DNA of 64,000 bases from Halobellus inordinatus (GCF_024464655.1 NZ_JANHAV010000002.1:310001-374000), one strand, 5' to 3'; numbered from the stretch's first letter, positions 18,358 to 27,128 are shown. Numbers and translations: made by a program. The notes: generated by a model not told the origin, from the letters alone.

Positions 18358-18390
18358 CGTGCGCCGCGCTCCTCGTTCGCGTCCGGACGA

Positions 18391-19524
18391 CTACCGCAGG
18401 AACTCGATCGCTTCGCCCTGTCCGAACCCGACGCAGAGCGTCGCGAGCCCGCGGTCGACGTCTCGCTTTTGCATCTCGTGAATGAGTGTCACGGGTAGTC
18501 GCGCGCCGGACGCGCCGAGCGGGTGGCCGATCGCGATCGCGCCGCCGTTGACGTTGTACCGCTCGCTCTCGACGCCGAGTTCTCGCCGGGCGTAGACGCA
18601 CTGGCTGGCGAACGCCTCGTTGAGTTCGACGAGACCGTAGTCGTCGATGCCGGTGCCGGCGCGTTCGAGCAGCGCGCGCGTCGCCGGCACCGGGCCGATT
18701 CCCATCACTGTCGGATCGACGCCGGCGACGGCGTTGGTGCCGACCTCTGCGAGGATATCGAGGCCGTGTTCCTCGGCGAACGCTTCAGAGGTGACGAGCA
18801 CGGCGGCCGCACCGTCTGTCACCTGCGAGGAGTTGCCGGCGGTGACGGTGCCGTCACCGGTGAACGCCGGCGAGAGCTCCGAGAGCACCTCAAGGGAGGT
18901 GTCGGGGCGGATACCCTCGTCTTCGGTGACGGTCCCGTCGTCGGTCTCGACGGGGACGATTTCGTCGTCGAAGCGCCCCGATTCGGTCGCGTCGGCGGCC
19001 AGCTGGTGTGAGCGGAGGGCGTACTCGTCTTGCGCCTCGCGGGAGACCTCGTACTCGTCTGCGACCTTCTCGGCGGTCATTCCCATCTGGAGCTGGAAGA
19101 CGTTGTACTCCTCCGTGAGATCGGGGTGGAGATGCTGATAGGAGTCGCCGTCCATCGGCACGCGGCTCATATTCTCGACGCCGCCCGCGACGATGCACTC
19201 GCGGTTGCCCGCGGCGATGGCGTCGGAGGCGGAGACGATCGCCTGCATCGAGGAGGCGCACCAGCGGTTGATCGACGTCGCGGGCACGTTCTCTCCCAAC
19301 TCCGAGAGGAGCGCAATGACGCGGGCGAGGTTGTTGTCCTGCTCGCCGCGCTGCTGGGCGACGCCCCACATCAGGTCGTCGACGTCGTCGCTTTCCACTC
19401 CGGTCTCCGCTAAGATGTGGTCGATCAGCGTGACCGAGAGGTCCTCACTGCGGACGTCCGCGAAGACGCCACCGGCCTTTCCGAACGGCGTGCGGTACGC
19501 AGCGGCGATGACTGGCGTTGGCAT
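18391..19524 (-). CDS. Thiolase (acetyl-CoA C-acyltransferase), 377 aa
   Basis: Catalyses thiolytic cleavage of 3-ketoacyl-CoA or the reverse condensation. Catalytic residues are visible: the nucleophilic Cys in [11 protein letters not shown] (Cys89), the histidine in [17 protein letters not shown] (near 330), and the second Cys in [10 protein letters not shown] near the C-terminus. The start ATG 19524 gives [16 protein letters not shown], the usual family opening. A TATA-like CTTTTATC about 27 bases upstream indicates a leaderless transcript, with an inverted-repeat operator candidate further upstream. Its upstream gene is divergent, so the site could serve either. Confidence 0.93.
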   Translation of the reverse strand: MPTPVIAAAYRTPFGKAGGVFADVRSEDLSVTLIDHILAETGVESDDVDDLMWGVAQQRGEQDNNLARVIALLSELGENVPATSINRWCASSMQAIVSASDAIAAGNRECIVAGGVENMSRVPMDGDSYQHLHPDLTEEYNVFQLQMGMTAEKVADEYEVSREAQDEYALRSHQLAADATESGRFDDEIVPVETDDGTVTEDEGIRPDTSLEVLSELSPAFTGDGTVTAGNSSQVTDGAAAVLVTSEAFAEEHGLDILAEVGTNAVAGVDPTVMGIGPVPATRALLERAGTGIDDYGLVELNEAFASQCVYARRELGVESERYNVNGGAIAIGHPLGASGARLPVTLIHEMQKRDVDRGLATLCVGFGQGEAIEFLR

Positions 19525-19548
19525 AGCATACGATGACACCCCCGTCGG

Positions 19549-19620
19549 GATAAAAGGGTACGAACGCGCAGGACTGCACACAGAGTTGTACGGGCGTGCA
19601 GTTCTTCGACGGGCGTACAA
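19549..19620 (-). promoter_or_regulatory. Thiolase TATA box and upstream inverted-repeat operator candidate
   Basis: The TATA-like box CTTTTATC (minus strand) spans 19549-19556. Upstream, TTGTACG (19586-19592) and CGTACAA (19614-19620) form a perfect 7-bp inverted repeat around spacer bases, each arm also carrying a CGGGCGT(G/A)CA word; another TGTACG follows at 19628. The position upstream of the TATA/BRE suits an activator, or a regulator of the divergent AAA-ATPase gene. Confidence 0.45.
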
Positions 19621-19726
19621 TCTTCTCTGTACGCAGTGCCGCGATCACTCTGTCGCGCCCGTTGTCGATTCTTCTCTCACCGTCGTTTCGACGCGCTTAT
19701 GCGCGTGAGTGGGTAACGTCTTCGGG

Positions 19727-21100
19727 ATGAGTAACCGGGCTCTCGAAGTGGTCGAGTTCCTCCTCACGGCACATCTCTACACCGAAGACCGTGACCTCGA
19801 CGAGAACGATCTCCCGCCGCGGTACCGCCGAGTTTTCTGGACGGATCCGTCCGACGAGGACGGCGATGACGACGACGAAGAATCGAACGTCGTCGGCATC
19901 GAGCGGCCGCTCGTCGTCACCAACAGCGTCGCGCGAAAGGCGACCGGGGTCGAACACCCCTGGGAAGCGGTCTCGGATCTGCTCTTTACCCAGCGCGAGG
20001 AGTTCTCCGGGCGCATCTCGCTGACGCAACCCGAGATGGCGATCGAGTGGTTCCTCGACCGGGCCGACCGCGAGCGACTGGCGACGAATCCGACGATCGC
20101 GGCCGCCGTCGAGGACCACGACGGCGTGGACGTGACCCACGCGGAAGCGCGCGAGCAGACCCGTCCGATCCAGGCCGACCGCGTCTGGATCGACAGCCTC
20201 CTCGACGAGTATTTCGACGAGGAGGAAGACGCCGAGATGCTCGATCTCGTGCACGTCCGCGCGCCCGAGGAGATCGAGATGACGCTCGACGACCTCGTGT
20301 TGACCACCGACCAGGAGGGAGAGATACAGAAGCTGATGCAGGCGATCGAACACCGCGAGTACCTCGCCGAAATCGGTCTCCGCGAGATCGGGAAGATCCT
20401 CTTCGTCGGGCCGCCGGGAACGGGGAAAACGACCGTCTCACGCGCCCTCGCGCACGAGCTCGGCCTGCCGTTCGTCGAGGTCAAACTCTCGATGATCACG
20501 AGTCAGTACCTCGGCGAGACGGCGAAGAACGTCGAGAAGACCTTCGAGGTCGCAAAGCGGCTCTCGCCGTGTATCCTCTTTATCGACGAGTTCGACTCCG
20601 TCGCGAAGACGCGCCGTTCCGACGAGCACGCGGCGCTGAAGCGCGCGGTCAACACCCTCCTGAAAAGCATCGACGACATATCGCTGATCCGCGACGAGGT
20701 GATCCTCATCGGCGCGACCAACCACCCCGACCAGCTCGACGCGGCGGCGTGGCGGCGCTTCGACGAGATTGTCAACTTCCCGAAACCCGACAGCGGGATG
20801 CGGGCGGACATCCTCCGCATCATCACAAAGCGGATGGACATCGCCGAGTTCGACCCCGAGGCGGTGGCCGAGCGAACTGAAGGGCTCACCGGATCTGACC
20901 TCCGGATGGTGCTTCGGGAGGCCGTCCTGGAGGCGCTGACCGAGGAACGGACGACGCTCACCCAGGAGGATATCGTCGAAGCCGTCGAGGACTTCGAGGA
21001 GCGGGACAACCTGAAGAATATGGATATGATGTCGGACGGCGAACAGCTCGTCGCGGGCGACGGCGACGGGCACTCACACGACCACGCGCACGATCACTGA
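19727..21100 (+). CDS. AAA-family ATPase with unique N-terminal domain and His-rich tail, 457 aa
   Basis: A single AAA module occupies about residues 195-430: Walker A VGPPGTGKTT (from 227), Walker B CILFIDEFDS (near 283), sensor ILIGATNHPDQLD (near 327), then a C-terminal helical lid with TGSDLRMVLREAV. The first 190 residues are an unrecognised acidic domain with an Asp/Glu run near residue 47. The last nine residues are HSHDHAHDH, a possible metal-binding tail. TATA-like CTTATG is about 27 bases before ATG 19727 (leaderless). Substrate unknown; proteasomal-ATPase coiled coil and HbYX motif are absent. Confidence 0.88.
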   Translation: MSNRALEVVEFLLTAHLYTEDRDLDENDLPPRYRRVFWTDPSDEDGDDDDEESNVVGIERPLVVTNSVARKATGVEHPWEAVSDLLFTQREEFSGRISLTQPEMAIEWFLDRADRERLATNPTIAAAVEDHDGVDVTHAEAREQTRPIQADRVWIDSLLDEYFDEEEDAEMLDLVHVRAPEEIEMTLDDLVLTTDQEGEIQKLMQAIEHREYLAEIGLREIGKILFVGPPGTGKTTVSRALAHELGLPFVEVKLSMITSQYLGETAKNVEKTFEVAKRLSPCILFIDEFDSVAKTRRSDEHAALKRAVNTLLKSIDDISLIRDEVILIGATNHPDQLDAAAWRRFDEIVNFPKPDSGMRADILRIITKRMDIAEFDPEAVAERTEGLTGSDLRMVLREAVLEALTEERTTLTQEDIVEAVEDFEERDNLKNMDMMSDGEQLVAGDGDGHSHDHAHDH

Positions 21101-21134
21101 TCGACGGCGTCGGTCGATTCGTTTTCACCACCAG

Positions 21135-22385
21135 TCACCCGTCGTCTGTTTCTAGAACGAGCAGCCCGAACGGTCCCGCGACGAACGCGCGGCCGGCCGC
21201 GACCACGGGCGAGGCGTACGCGGTCGCGTGGACTGAATCCTCACGCCACCGGAGACGCTCCGGGCCGAGCAACCCACCGGCGTCCCGCCGGAACGCGCGG
21301 ACGCCGCTCCCTGCGACGAGGACGTCCTCGTCGGTCACGACGGGCGCGGCCGTCCCTTCGCTCGGCACGTGTGCCTGCCAGTTCGTGTCACCTGTCTCTC
21401 CGTCGAGTTCGTGGAGGTCGCCGGCGACGACGTAGACGTCGCTCCCGTCGACCGCAACTGGGGCGCGGCTCTGGAGGTCGCGTCGCCAGCGCACCTCGCC
21501 CGCGCGGTCGACCGCGACCGTCTCCTGCCACCCGGTCTGGATCACGCCGGACTCGTCCGCGACGGCGGCGGCGTACGGCGTATCGACCGGCACGCGGAAG
21601 CGCTCCTCGCCGCCCTCGCGGTCGAGTTTCACGAGCGCGTTTCGATCCGGGACGTAGACGCCGTCGTCGGTCACGGCGGGCGGGATCTGCGTCGCGGTCG
21701 AGTCGCCGAGGTTGTACTCGTCGTAGACGAGTCGAGCGAGCGAGCGCCGCCAGCGCTCGGTGCCGTCGGGGGCGAGCCTGACGCACGCGGTTGCGCTCCG
21801 GACGTAGACGTCGCCGTCGGCGACGGTGACGCCGTACGTCCGCTCGTCGCCGACGCGGTGGGAATCGAGGACGTCGCCCTCAGCCGTCGAGAGGACCGTG
21901 ACCGACGCTCGTTCCGGTCCGGTTTCGCCTCCCTCGGCGTCGTCTGCCCGCCCCACTTCTCGTGTCGGGACGTACAGCCGTCCGCGCTCGGGGTCGAGAG
22001 CGGGCGCGCCGGACACCTCGCGGTCGAGGTCTCGCGTCCACTCGTCTCGCCCGTCGATTCCGATCGCGACGACGCGCCGCTCCGCGGCGAAGTACACGAT
22101 CCCGTCGTGAACGACCGGCGGTGCGTACGGCCAGTCGGCCGGAACTAACGGCGCGTGCTCGTCAGGCGCCGGCGCGGCGCCCGCGACGCGGTTTGCGTTG
22201 CCGGGGCCGTTCCCGTACACGAGCCAGTCGCCGTCGTGAAACCCCGTCCGCTCGCCGCCGGTCAGCGCGCTGCAACCGGCCAGAGACGTTACAGAGGCGG
22301 TTACCGCGAGTGCGAGAAACCGTCGGCGGGAGGTCACAGAGTGCGAGCGGGCCGCTTCGCTGTGAGGCGCATCCGTGGGGACCAT
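21135..22385 (-). CDS. Tat-exported PQQ-like beta-propeller lipoprotein, 416 aa
   Basis: The N-terminus carries a twin-arginine signal (SRRRFLALAVTASVTSLAGC) with lipobox LAGC near residue 38, so it is exported folded and lipid-anchored. The remainder is a propeller of PQQ-type repeats, each with a pattern such as PPVVHDGIVYFAAERRVVAIG, GAPALDPERGRLYVPT, and APVVTDEDVLVAGSG. Such proteins act as scaffold or dehydrogenase-like domains; catalytic PQQ-dehydrogenase residues are not evident. It is monocistronic, divergent from the MBL-fold gene. Confidence 0.88.
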   Translation of the reverse strand: MVPTDAPHSEAARSHSVTSRRRFLALAVTASVTSLAGCSALTGGERTGFHDGDWLVYGNGPGNANRVAGAAPAPDEHAPLVPADWPYAPPVVHDGIVYFAAERRVVAIGIDGRDEWTRDLDREVSGAPALDPERGRLYVPTREVGRADDAEGGETGPERASVTVLSTAEGDVLDSHRVGDERTYGVTVADGDVYVRSATACVRLAPDGTERWRRSLARLVYDEYNLGDSTATQIPPAVTDDGVYVPDRNALVKLDREGGEERFRVPVDTPYAAAVADESGVIQTGWQETVAVDRAGEVRWRRDLQSRAPVAVDGSDVYVVAGDLHELDGETGDTNWQAHVPSEGTAAPVVTDEDVLVAGSGVRAFRRDAGGLLGPERLRWREDSVHATAYASPVVAAGRAFVAGPFGLLVLETDDG

Positions 22386-22486
22386 ACTGCCCCGATTCAG
22401 TCACCGGCGAAAAGTGCTTTCCGCTCCCGCGACTCCGCCGCGGTGAGCCAACAATATATCACTCACCGGTCCCCTACCTCCGAGCG

Positions 22487-23311
22487 ATGCGGGTCACTCT
22501 CCTCGGGACGGGCGATACGACCGGGACGCCGACAGTCGACTGCGAGTGCGACACCTGCGCGGAGGCGCGCCGTCGCGGCGTCGAGCGCACGCGCTTCTCT
22601 GTGCACGTCGAAAACGAGCGCACCGGCGCGTCGCTGCTCGTGGACTTCAGCCCCGACTTCCGCCATCAGTTCTTAACCCAGGGTGTCTCGCTGCCGGACG
22701 CGGGGATCGTCACCCACATCCACTTCGATCATCTCGACGGCCTCGGCAACGCCTACCGCCTGTTCGACGATCTTCCCGTCTACGCCGCCGACGAGACCGA
22801 TCCCGCAACGGGCGAGAGCGTCGCAGAGACCGTGAGCAGCAAGTACGACTACCTGGACCGGGTGACCGTCCACTCGCAGACGCCGCTGGAACCGTTCGAG
22901 GTCTGCGGGCTGGAGGTGACGCTCGTCCCCGTCGAACACCCGCCGCTTTTGTGCTACGGGCTGGCGATCGAGGACCCCGAGACGGGAGCGAAACTGTCGC
23001 TGTCGGGCGATACGAACTACGCCGTCCCCGAGAAATCCCGCGAGGTGCTCGACGATCCCGATCTGTTCCTCGCCGACGCGATCGTCCCGGCGTCGCTGTG
23101 CAAGCATCACCCGCTCGGGGGCGACCACCACGACGCCGCCGGCGTCCCGCGGACCTTCGGCTCGAAGCATATGACCCGAGAGGGCGCGCTGGACCTCGCT
23201 GCCGACCTGTCGGCGACGGAGACCCGCCTCGTCCACACGGCGCACTTTTATCCCGTCGAGGAGGCGTTCGAGGAACCGCTCGCGGTCGACGGCGAGACCT
23301 ACGACCTCTGA
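22487..23311 (+). CDS. MBL-fold metallohydrolase (PhnP/RNase Z-like), 274 aa
   Basis: The metal-binding signature HIHFDHLDG lies near residues 83-91, with an N-terminal GTGDTTGTPTVDCECDTC loop whose cysteines resemble the zinc site of PhnP-type phosphodiesterases. A second set of ligands is SGDTNY and the C-terminal HTAHFYPVEE. The histidine-rich KHHPLGGDHHDAAG segment is notable. Substrate unknown; cyclic phosphodiester or nucleotide are possibilities from the family. ATATAT at 22454-22459 is about 30 bases before ATG 22487. A longer upstream reading frame is an overlap with the lipoprotein gene and is rejected. Confidence 0.9.
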   Translation: MRVTLLGTGDTTGTPTVDCECDTCAEARRRGVERTRFSVHVENERTGASLLVDFSPDFRHQFLTQGVSLPDAGIVTHIHFDHLDGLGNAYRLFDDLPVYAADETDPATGESVAETVSSKYDYLDRVTVHSQTPLEPFEVCGLEVTLVPVEHPPLLCYGLAIEDPETGAKLSLSGDTNYAVPEKSREVLDDPDLFLADAIVPASLCKHHPLGGDHHDAAGVPRTFGSKHMTREGALDLAADLSATETRLVHTAHFYPVEEAFEEPLAVDGETYDL

Positions 23312-23360
23312 ATCTCACAGCAAAAGGAGCGTGTGGTGGCTGCCGCGACGTGCCACGTCG

Positions 23361-23885
23361 CTACCCGAGCAGGTACTTCGCCGCCCGGGTGTTTCCGAGG
23401 TCGGCCTTCTCGATGACCGCGTCGAGGCCGAGGACCCGTCCAGCGCCGAGGACGCCCAGCGTGGCGAACAGCAGCAGGCCCATCAGGTCGCCGTTGACCA
23501 GGCCGTGGCTCCAGGCGGCGTTCCCGAGGTAGAAGAACACCATCAGGAAGGCCCCGAAGAAGCTCGCCAGTCTGACGAACGCGCCGACGACGAGGCCGAG
23601 TCCGATGAGCGTCTCACCCAGCGGGATCATCAGGTTGGTGAACTCCAGCAGCCACGGCGTCTGGCCGACCCAGACGAGAAAGCCCTGGATCGGGCTTCCG
23701 CCGGTCGAGTTGAGGAGCCACCCCTGCGCGTTGAACGGCTCGGCGGCGAGGTACTTGGTCACCCCCGCGTGGAGGAACCAGTACCCGGTCACCACGCGCA
23801 GCACGGCGACCCAGTAGCCTGCGAGCGTCCCCTGCAGGTCGAAGTCGACGACGTTTCCAACGGTCGTCTGAATGGATGTGGCCAT
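23361..23885 (-). CDS. DoxX-family membrane protein, 174 aa
   Basis: Four predicted membrane helices with the DoxX pattern: LRVVTGYWFLHAGVTKYLA near residue 30, LMIPLGETLIGLGLVVGAFVR near 86, and MVFFYLGNAAWSHGLVNGDL near 114. DoxX proteins are linked to respiratory or thiosulfate:quinone oxidoreductase functions in some archaea, but many are of unknown role. It has its own promoter and a Shine-Dalgarno (GAGGTGA) just upstream. Both neighbours lie in independent units. Confidence 0.9.
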   Translation of the reverse strand: MATSIQTTVGNVVDFDLQGTLAGYWVAVLRVVTGYWFLHAGVTKYLAAEPFNAQGWLLNSTGGSPIQGFLVWVGQTPWLLEFTNLMIPLGETLIGLGLVVGAFVRLASFFGAFLMVFFYLGNAAWSHGLVNGDLMGLLLFATLGVLGAGRVLGLDAVIEKADLGNTRAAKYLLG

Positions 23886-23891
23886 CGTCCG

Positions 23892-23934
23892 TCACCTCAC
23901 ATCTGCACCTTTTGCCGGCAAGATTGTATAAATA
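23892..23934 (-). promoter_or_regulatory. DoxX promoter (TATA) and Shine-Dalgarno
   Basis: Reading the minus strand, TATTTATACAAT (23923-23934) is a strong TATA-like box, and GAGGTGA (23892-23898) lies six bases before ATG 23885. This is a short-leader, SD-led mRNA. The flanking 23936-23983 stretch is A/T-rich without a gene. Confidence 0.6.
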
Positions 23935-23983
23935 GAAGCCGATTCCCAGTATCTAAAAAACAAATCACCCGAAACCGAGTCAG

Positions 23984-24964
23984 TTATTTGAACCGGTCGA
24001 GCCCGGATTGGCGGCGACGGACGCCGGGCGGGTTCCCCTCCCAGGGCGTGCGCGCGTCTCGGAGTGCGTCGGCGTCAACCTCGGGAGCGACAGCGGGGTC
24101 GTGGGCGCCGCAGTCGGCGCCACACGCTCGACTCGGATCGACGACGCGATCGAACTGCGTACAATAGGGGCGGCCGTCGTCGGTCACTTCGGCGTGGGCA
24201 CACGCCGGGGCGTCGTAGGTGCGCCACCCCTTCCCGTAGACCCGCTCGGCCACGCGCCGGCGAGCACGGACCTTCGCGTCGACGCCGACGACCTCGATCT
24301 CGGTTTCGAGCGGGCGTTCCTCGGCGAGTTCGACGCCGGGCGCGTTCGTCGGCAGCGGCGTGGGATCGCGGATCACGTCTCGGCTCTGCGTCTCCGGATC
24401 GAAGCGCCAGACGCCCACTTCGGTCGGGATCCGGTTCAGATGCGCTCGCGTGACGTGGCTCTCGGTCGCCAGGATCACCGAATCGAACAGCCCGAGCGAG
24501 ACGTCGGTGCGGAGCTGTCGGTCGAGCGCTCCCGGGTCGCCGAGGTCGGGTTTGTTCTCGATGCCGACGAGGCGGTCGAACCAGTCGTCGGGATACCGGG
24601 CCGTCTGCCGGACGTAGTCGCGGGTCTTGCGCCGCTCCGTCTCGAAGAACCCGACCTCTACGGCAGCGTCGACAGCGGCGTCGTGGAGACGATCAGACTC
24701 GCGGACGGCGCGGTGTCGGGCGACCCCCTCGCCGACGCCGACGTCGCTCTCGACGGCGCGGACCGGGATCGTCTCCGCCGTGATTCGCGCCCGGTCGTCG
24801 AACGCCGGTCCGGGAACGACGCCGACGACGTCCATAATTCGCCGGCCCGAACGCTCGACGGCCGCGCCGAGTTGCCGGCCCAGCACCCACTCGGTCGCCG
24901 CTTCGAGATGTGCACAGAGTGCGAGTTCGAAAGCGAACTCCTGGGGCGCGTCGGCGTCGAACAC
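23984..24964 (-). CDS. DUF5787-type protein, PD-(D/E)XK nuclease-like with cysteine cluster, 326 aa
   Basis: A haloarchaeal protein I assign to DUF5787 from memory; no function is established. The sequence suggests a PD-(D/E)XK nuclease core: Asp130, then strand residues and the triad end Glu136-Asn137-Lys138 (DRLVGIENK), followed by Gln150 in LDRQLRTDV. One cysteine lies near the N-terminus (Cys17, ELALCAHLE) and four near the C-terminus (Cys255, 268, 281, 285). That split arrangement is reminiscent of Fe-S nucleases such as Cas4 and AddB. ATG 24964 begins at the first well-formed helix. No helicase or cas gene is adjacent. Confidence 0.75.
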   Translation of the reverse strand: MFDADAPQEFAFELALCAHLEAATEWVLGRQLGAAVERSGRRIMDVVGVVPGPAFDDRARITAETIPVRAVESDVGVGEGVARHRAVRESDRLHDAAVDAAVEVGFFETERRKTRDYVRQTARYPDDWFDRLVGIENKPDLGDPGALDRQLRTDVSLGLFDSVILATESHVTRAHLNRIPTEVGVWRFDPETQSRDVIRDPTPLPTNAPGVELAEERPLETEIEVVGVDAKVRARRRVAERVYGKGWRTYDAPACAHAEVTDDGRPYCTQFDRVVDPSRACGADCGAHDPAVAPEVDADALRDARTPWEGNPPGVRRRQSGLDRFK

Positions 24965-25064
24965 GCCCGTACGTTGGACTCGGCGGACAAAAGCACCTCG
25001 TCGGGTGCCGAGTCACGTCTCGGTCCGATCGCCGCTGCGACCGATTGTACAGCCGGCAGTCTCA

Positions 25065-25142
25065 TACTGTCGGACAGCAGTTCGTGAACTATGTTGGACC
25101 CACGGGGTGCCGATACTCTTCACACAGTTCTGTCCGACCGTA
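25065..25142. mobile_element. A-family mini-element, copy A2
   Basis: 78 bp with ends TACTGTCGGACAG and CTGTCCGACCGTA (one mismatch). It is flanked by TCA at 25062-25064 and 25143-25145; the right TCA is the stop codon (TGA, minus strand) of the nfu-like gene. It has the same orientation as A1 yet is flanked by TCA instead of TGA, so the flank is target sequence, not element sequence. Confidence 0.88.
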
Positions 25143-25475
25143 TCAGAAGTGTCCGGGGTCTTCGGTACCGTACTGCAGTTCGCCGCCGCGGCCGCCCTCG
25201 ACCGTGCTGCTGCCGTGGTCGCCGGCGCTCGGAACCTTCACCCGCACGTCCTGGACTTCCTCGAAGTCCATTATCAGGTCCGCTTTGATGTTGTCGGCGG
25301 TGATGTTCGAGATGCCGCAGCCGGCGCACGCGCCGCCCAACTCGACGACGACCTCGCCGGTGTCGGGATCGGCTTTCCGAACCACGCTCTCGCCGCCGTG
25401 CATCTGGATGATCGGCATCTGGCCGGCCATCCAGGTCTCGATGCGCCGCCGGAGAGAGTCCTCTGTGTCGCTCAT
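25143..25475 (-). CDS. NifU-like (Nfu) iron-sulfur scaffold protein, 110 aa
   Basis: Carries the Nfu domain (residues about 5-85) with the cluster-binding [18 protein letters not shown] near residue 52, where the CxxC pair binds a shared [4Fe-4S] cluster. It delivers clusters to apo-proteins in the cytosol. The C-terminal tail ([20 protein letters not shown]...) is Gly/Ser-rich. ATG 25475 is chosen because upstream in-frame residues are not Nfu-like. The stop codon coincides with the flanking repeat of element A2, so the mRNA 3' end would include that hairpin. Confidence 0.92.
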   Translation of the reverse strand: MSDTEDSLRRRIETWMAGQMPIIQMHGGESVVRKADPDTGEVVVELGGACAGCGISNITADNIKADLIMDFEEVQDVRVKVPSAGDHGSSTVEGGRGGELQYGTEDPGHF

Positions 25476-25589
25476 TACCACCCGTTGGCGCTCGATGCTT
25501 TGGTAGCTTGCGGTTGCGCTCGCGCTTTTCTGGCGTCGAGAAAAGTGTGTCACGGTCTTCCACGACCGATCGGGAGGCAAAACGGAGCG

Positions 25590-26558
25590 CTACAGCAGAG
25601 CGCGATCGCCCGTTCCGTCGGTCATCGCGCTCGCCACTGCGCCCATCACGACGACCTCGTCGCCGAGCGTCGTCAGTTCGATCTCCGGGACGTTCGACAT
25701 CACCATCTCGTCCATCCGCTCGCGGATCGGATCCAGCGTCAGTTCCGGGTTGTTGAGCGCGACGGCGCCGCCGACGTAAATGATGAGCGGGGCGTACGCG
25801 TGGACGATGTTCGCGACGCCCATCGCGTTCCAGTGGGCCAGTTGGTCGACGACGTACGTGGCGAACTCGTCGTTGCCGGCGTGTTCGAAGACGTCGACCG
25901 CCGAGAAGTCGGGATCTTCGACCGGCAGTGTCGTCTCGACGTCGTCTTCCCTGTAGAGAAACTCGGCGTAGCGCGGAATGTTGTTCCCCGAGCAGTACGC
26001 CTCCCAGTGGCCGTCGTGGCCGCAGCCACAGGTGAGGTGTCCCTGCGGGTCGAGCGTCATGTGGCCGACCTCGCCCGCGTTCCCGTCCCATCCCGAGAGG
26101 ACGTTGCCGTCGACACAGACGCCCGCGCCGATCCCCGAGGAGATGGTGAGATACACCATATCGTCGGGATTTCGCTCGGAGTGGAAGCGCTCGCCGATGA
26201 CGCCGGCGTTCGTGTCGTTGTGGAGATACACTCGCTCGGTGTCCAAAAGCACGGAGAGCGGCCCAGTGAGGGGGATTCGATCGATGGTGTCCGGCAGGTT
26301 CGCCGGGTTCTCGACGGCACCCTCGGCGAGGTCGAGCGGGCCGATCGCGCCGATGCCCGCCGCCGTCGCCTCCTCGGGATCGATTCCGGCGTCGTCGCAC
26401 GCCTCTCGAACGACCCGAAGTACGGCTTCGGTGACGATGATCCCAGTCGGCGCGTGCGGCGTGTTGTCGTCGCTGTTTCCGATGACCGTGCCGTCGTCGT
26501 CGGCGACGACCGCACGGACGTTGGTCGCCCCGAGGTCGACGCCCACGTAGTAGGCCAT
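25590..26558 (-). CDS. ROK-family sugar kinase, glucokinase type, 322 aa
   Basis: ATP-dependent hexokinase of the ROK family, probably glucokinase. The phosphate-1 motif DLGATNVR lies at residues 8-15, the catalytic Asp is in LHNDTNAG near 119, and the ROK zinc motif appears as CGCGHDGHWEAYCSG near 180, with His replacing a Cys seen in the bacterial motif. The adenosine motif is YVGGAVALNNPE near 270. A TTAA-containing box about 27 bases upstream of ATG 26558 suggests a leaderless mRNA. Sugar specificity cannot be proved from sequence. Confidence 0.9.
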   Translation of the reverse strand: MAYYVGVDLGATNVRAVVADDDGTVIGNSDDNTPHAPTGIIVTEAVLRVVREACDDAGIDPEEATAAGIGAIGPLDLAEGAVENPANLPDTIDRIPLTGPLSVLLDTERVYLHNDTNAGVIGERFHSERNPDDMVYLTISSGIGAGVCVDGNVLSGWDGNAGEVGHMTLDPQGHLTCGCGHDGHWEAYCSGNNIPRYAEFLYREDDVETTLPVEDPDFSAVDVFEHAGNDEFATYVVDQLAHWNAMGVANIVHAYAPLIIYVGGAVALNNPELTLDPIRERMDEMVMSNVPEIELTTLGDEVVVMGAVASAMTDGTGDRALL

Positions 26559-26678
26559 TGTGGTGATACGGGTGAGCCCCGCACTTAACTCAGCGGGTTC
26601 ACCACCCCGGTGACGACCGTTCACCAGTCGCTCTCGGCGTCAGTGAGGGCCCGAAATCGAGGAGGATACGTCTGTCGG

Positions 26679-27059
26679 TCAGTAGTCGGGGGCGTCGTCT
26701 TCGACGGCGCGCTTCATCGAGTCGCGGCGCGACTTCGCGTCCCGACCGGTGGCTTCCAGCAGGAAGTCGTTCTTCGCGTCGACGGCGTCGCCGGCGGCTT
26801 CCAGATCGTCGGGCGATAGTTCGGCGGGGTCACGCTCTTCGAATTCGACGCCGAGGCGATCCTTCTTCCCGCTGTAGGATACAGCACCGGCGACAATGCG
26901 TTTGAAGACCGGATTATCAGGCTCCTCGACGACGTAGAGGTCGCTGTCCTTGTACTCCATCGTGTCTGTGATCGGACCGAAGTACTCCTCGACGGTCGTC
27001 TCCATATCCGGGATGCGTTCCTCCAGCGTCTCCCCGCGACGCATCTTGTACTCCTTCAT
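26679..27059 (-). CDS. DUF5611-type conserved protein, 126 aa
   Basis: A small acidic soluble protein found widely in haloarchaea (DUF5611, by memory). The opening MKEYKMRRGETLEERIPDM is characteristic. No catalytic motif, cysteine or membrane helix is visible; the central part (DLYVVEEPDNPVFKRIVAGAVSYSGKKDRLGVEFEERD) is beta-rich. A GTAAAC about 27 bases upstream fits a leaderless start. The zinc-ribbon gene lies upstream on the same strand, 69 bases away. Confidence 0.78.
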   Translation of the reverse strand: MKEYKMRRGETLEERIPDMETTVEEYFGPITDTMEYKDSDLYVVEEPDNPVFKRIVAGAVSYSGKKDRLGVEFEERDPAELSPDDLEAAGDAVDAKNDFLLEATGRDAKSRRDSMKRAVEDDAPDY

Positions 27060-27128
27060 AGACCGTGCTTCGGCAGGTGGTGGTTTACCTGTTTCGTCCC
27101 CGCGCCGTGACGGCCGGTCGAAACGACC

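Noticed and set aside
16005-18485. 826-codon open frame on the plus strand
   Set aside because: Arg/Gly-rich shadow of the acyl-CoA ligase end and the antiporter, which both have clear motifs.
21962-23311. Extended version of the MBL-fold gene starting inside the lipoprotein gene
   Set aside because: The first 175 codons are Arg-rich shadow sequence; TATA and family opening support the start at 22487.
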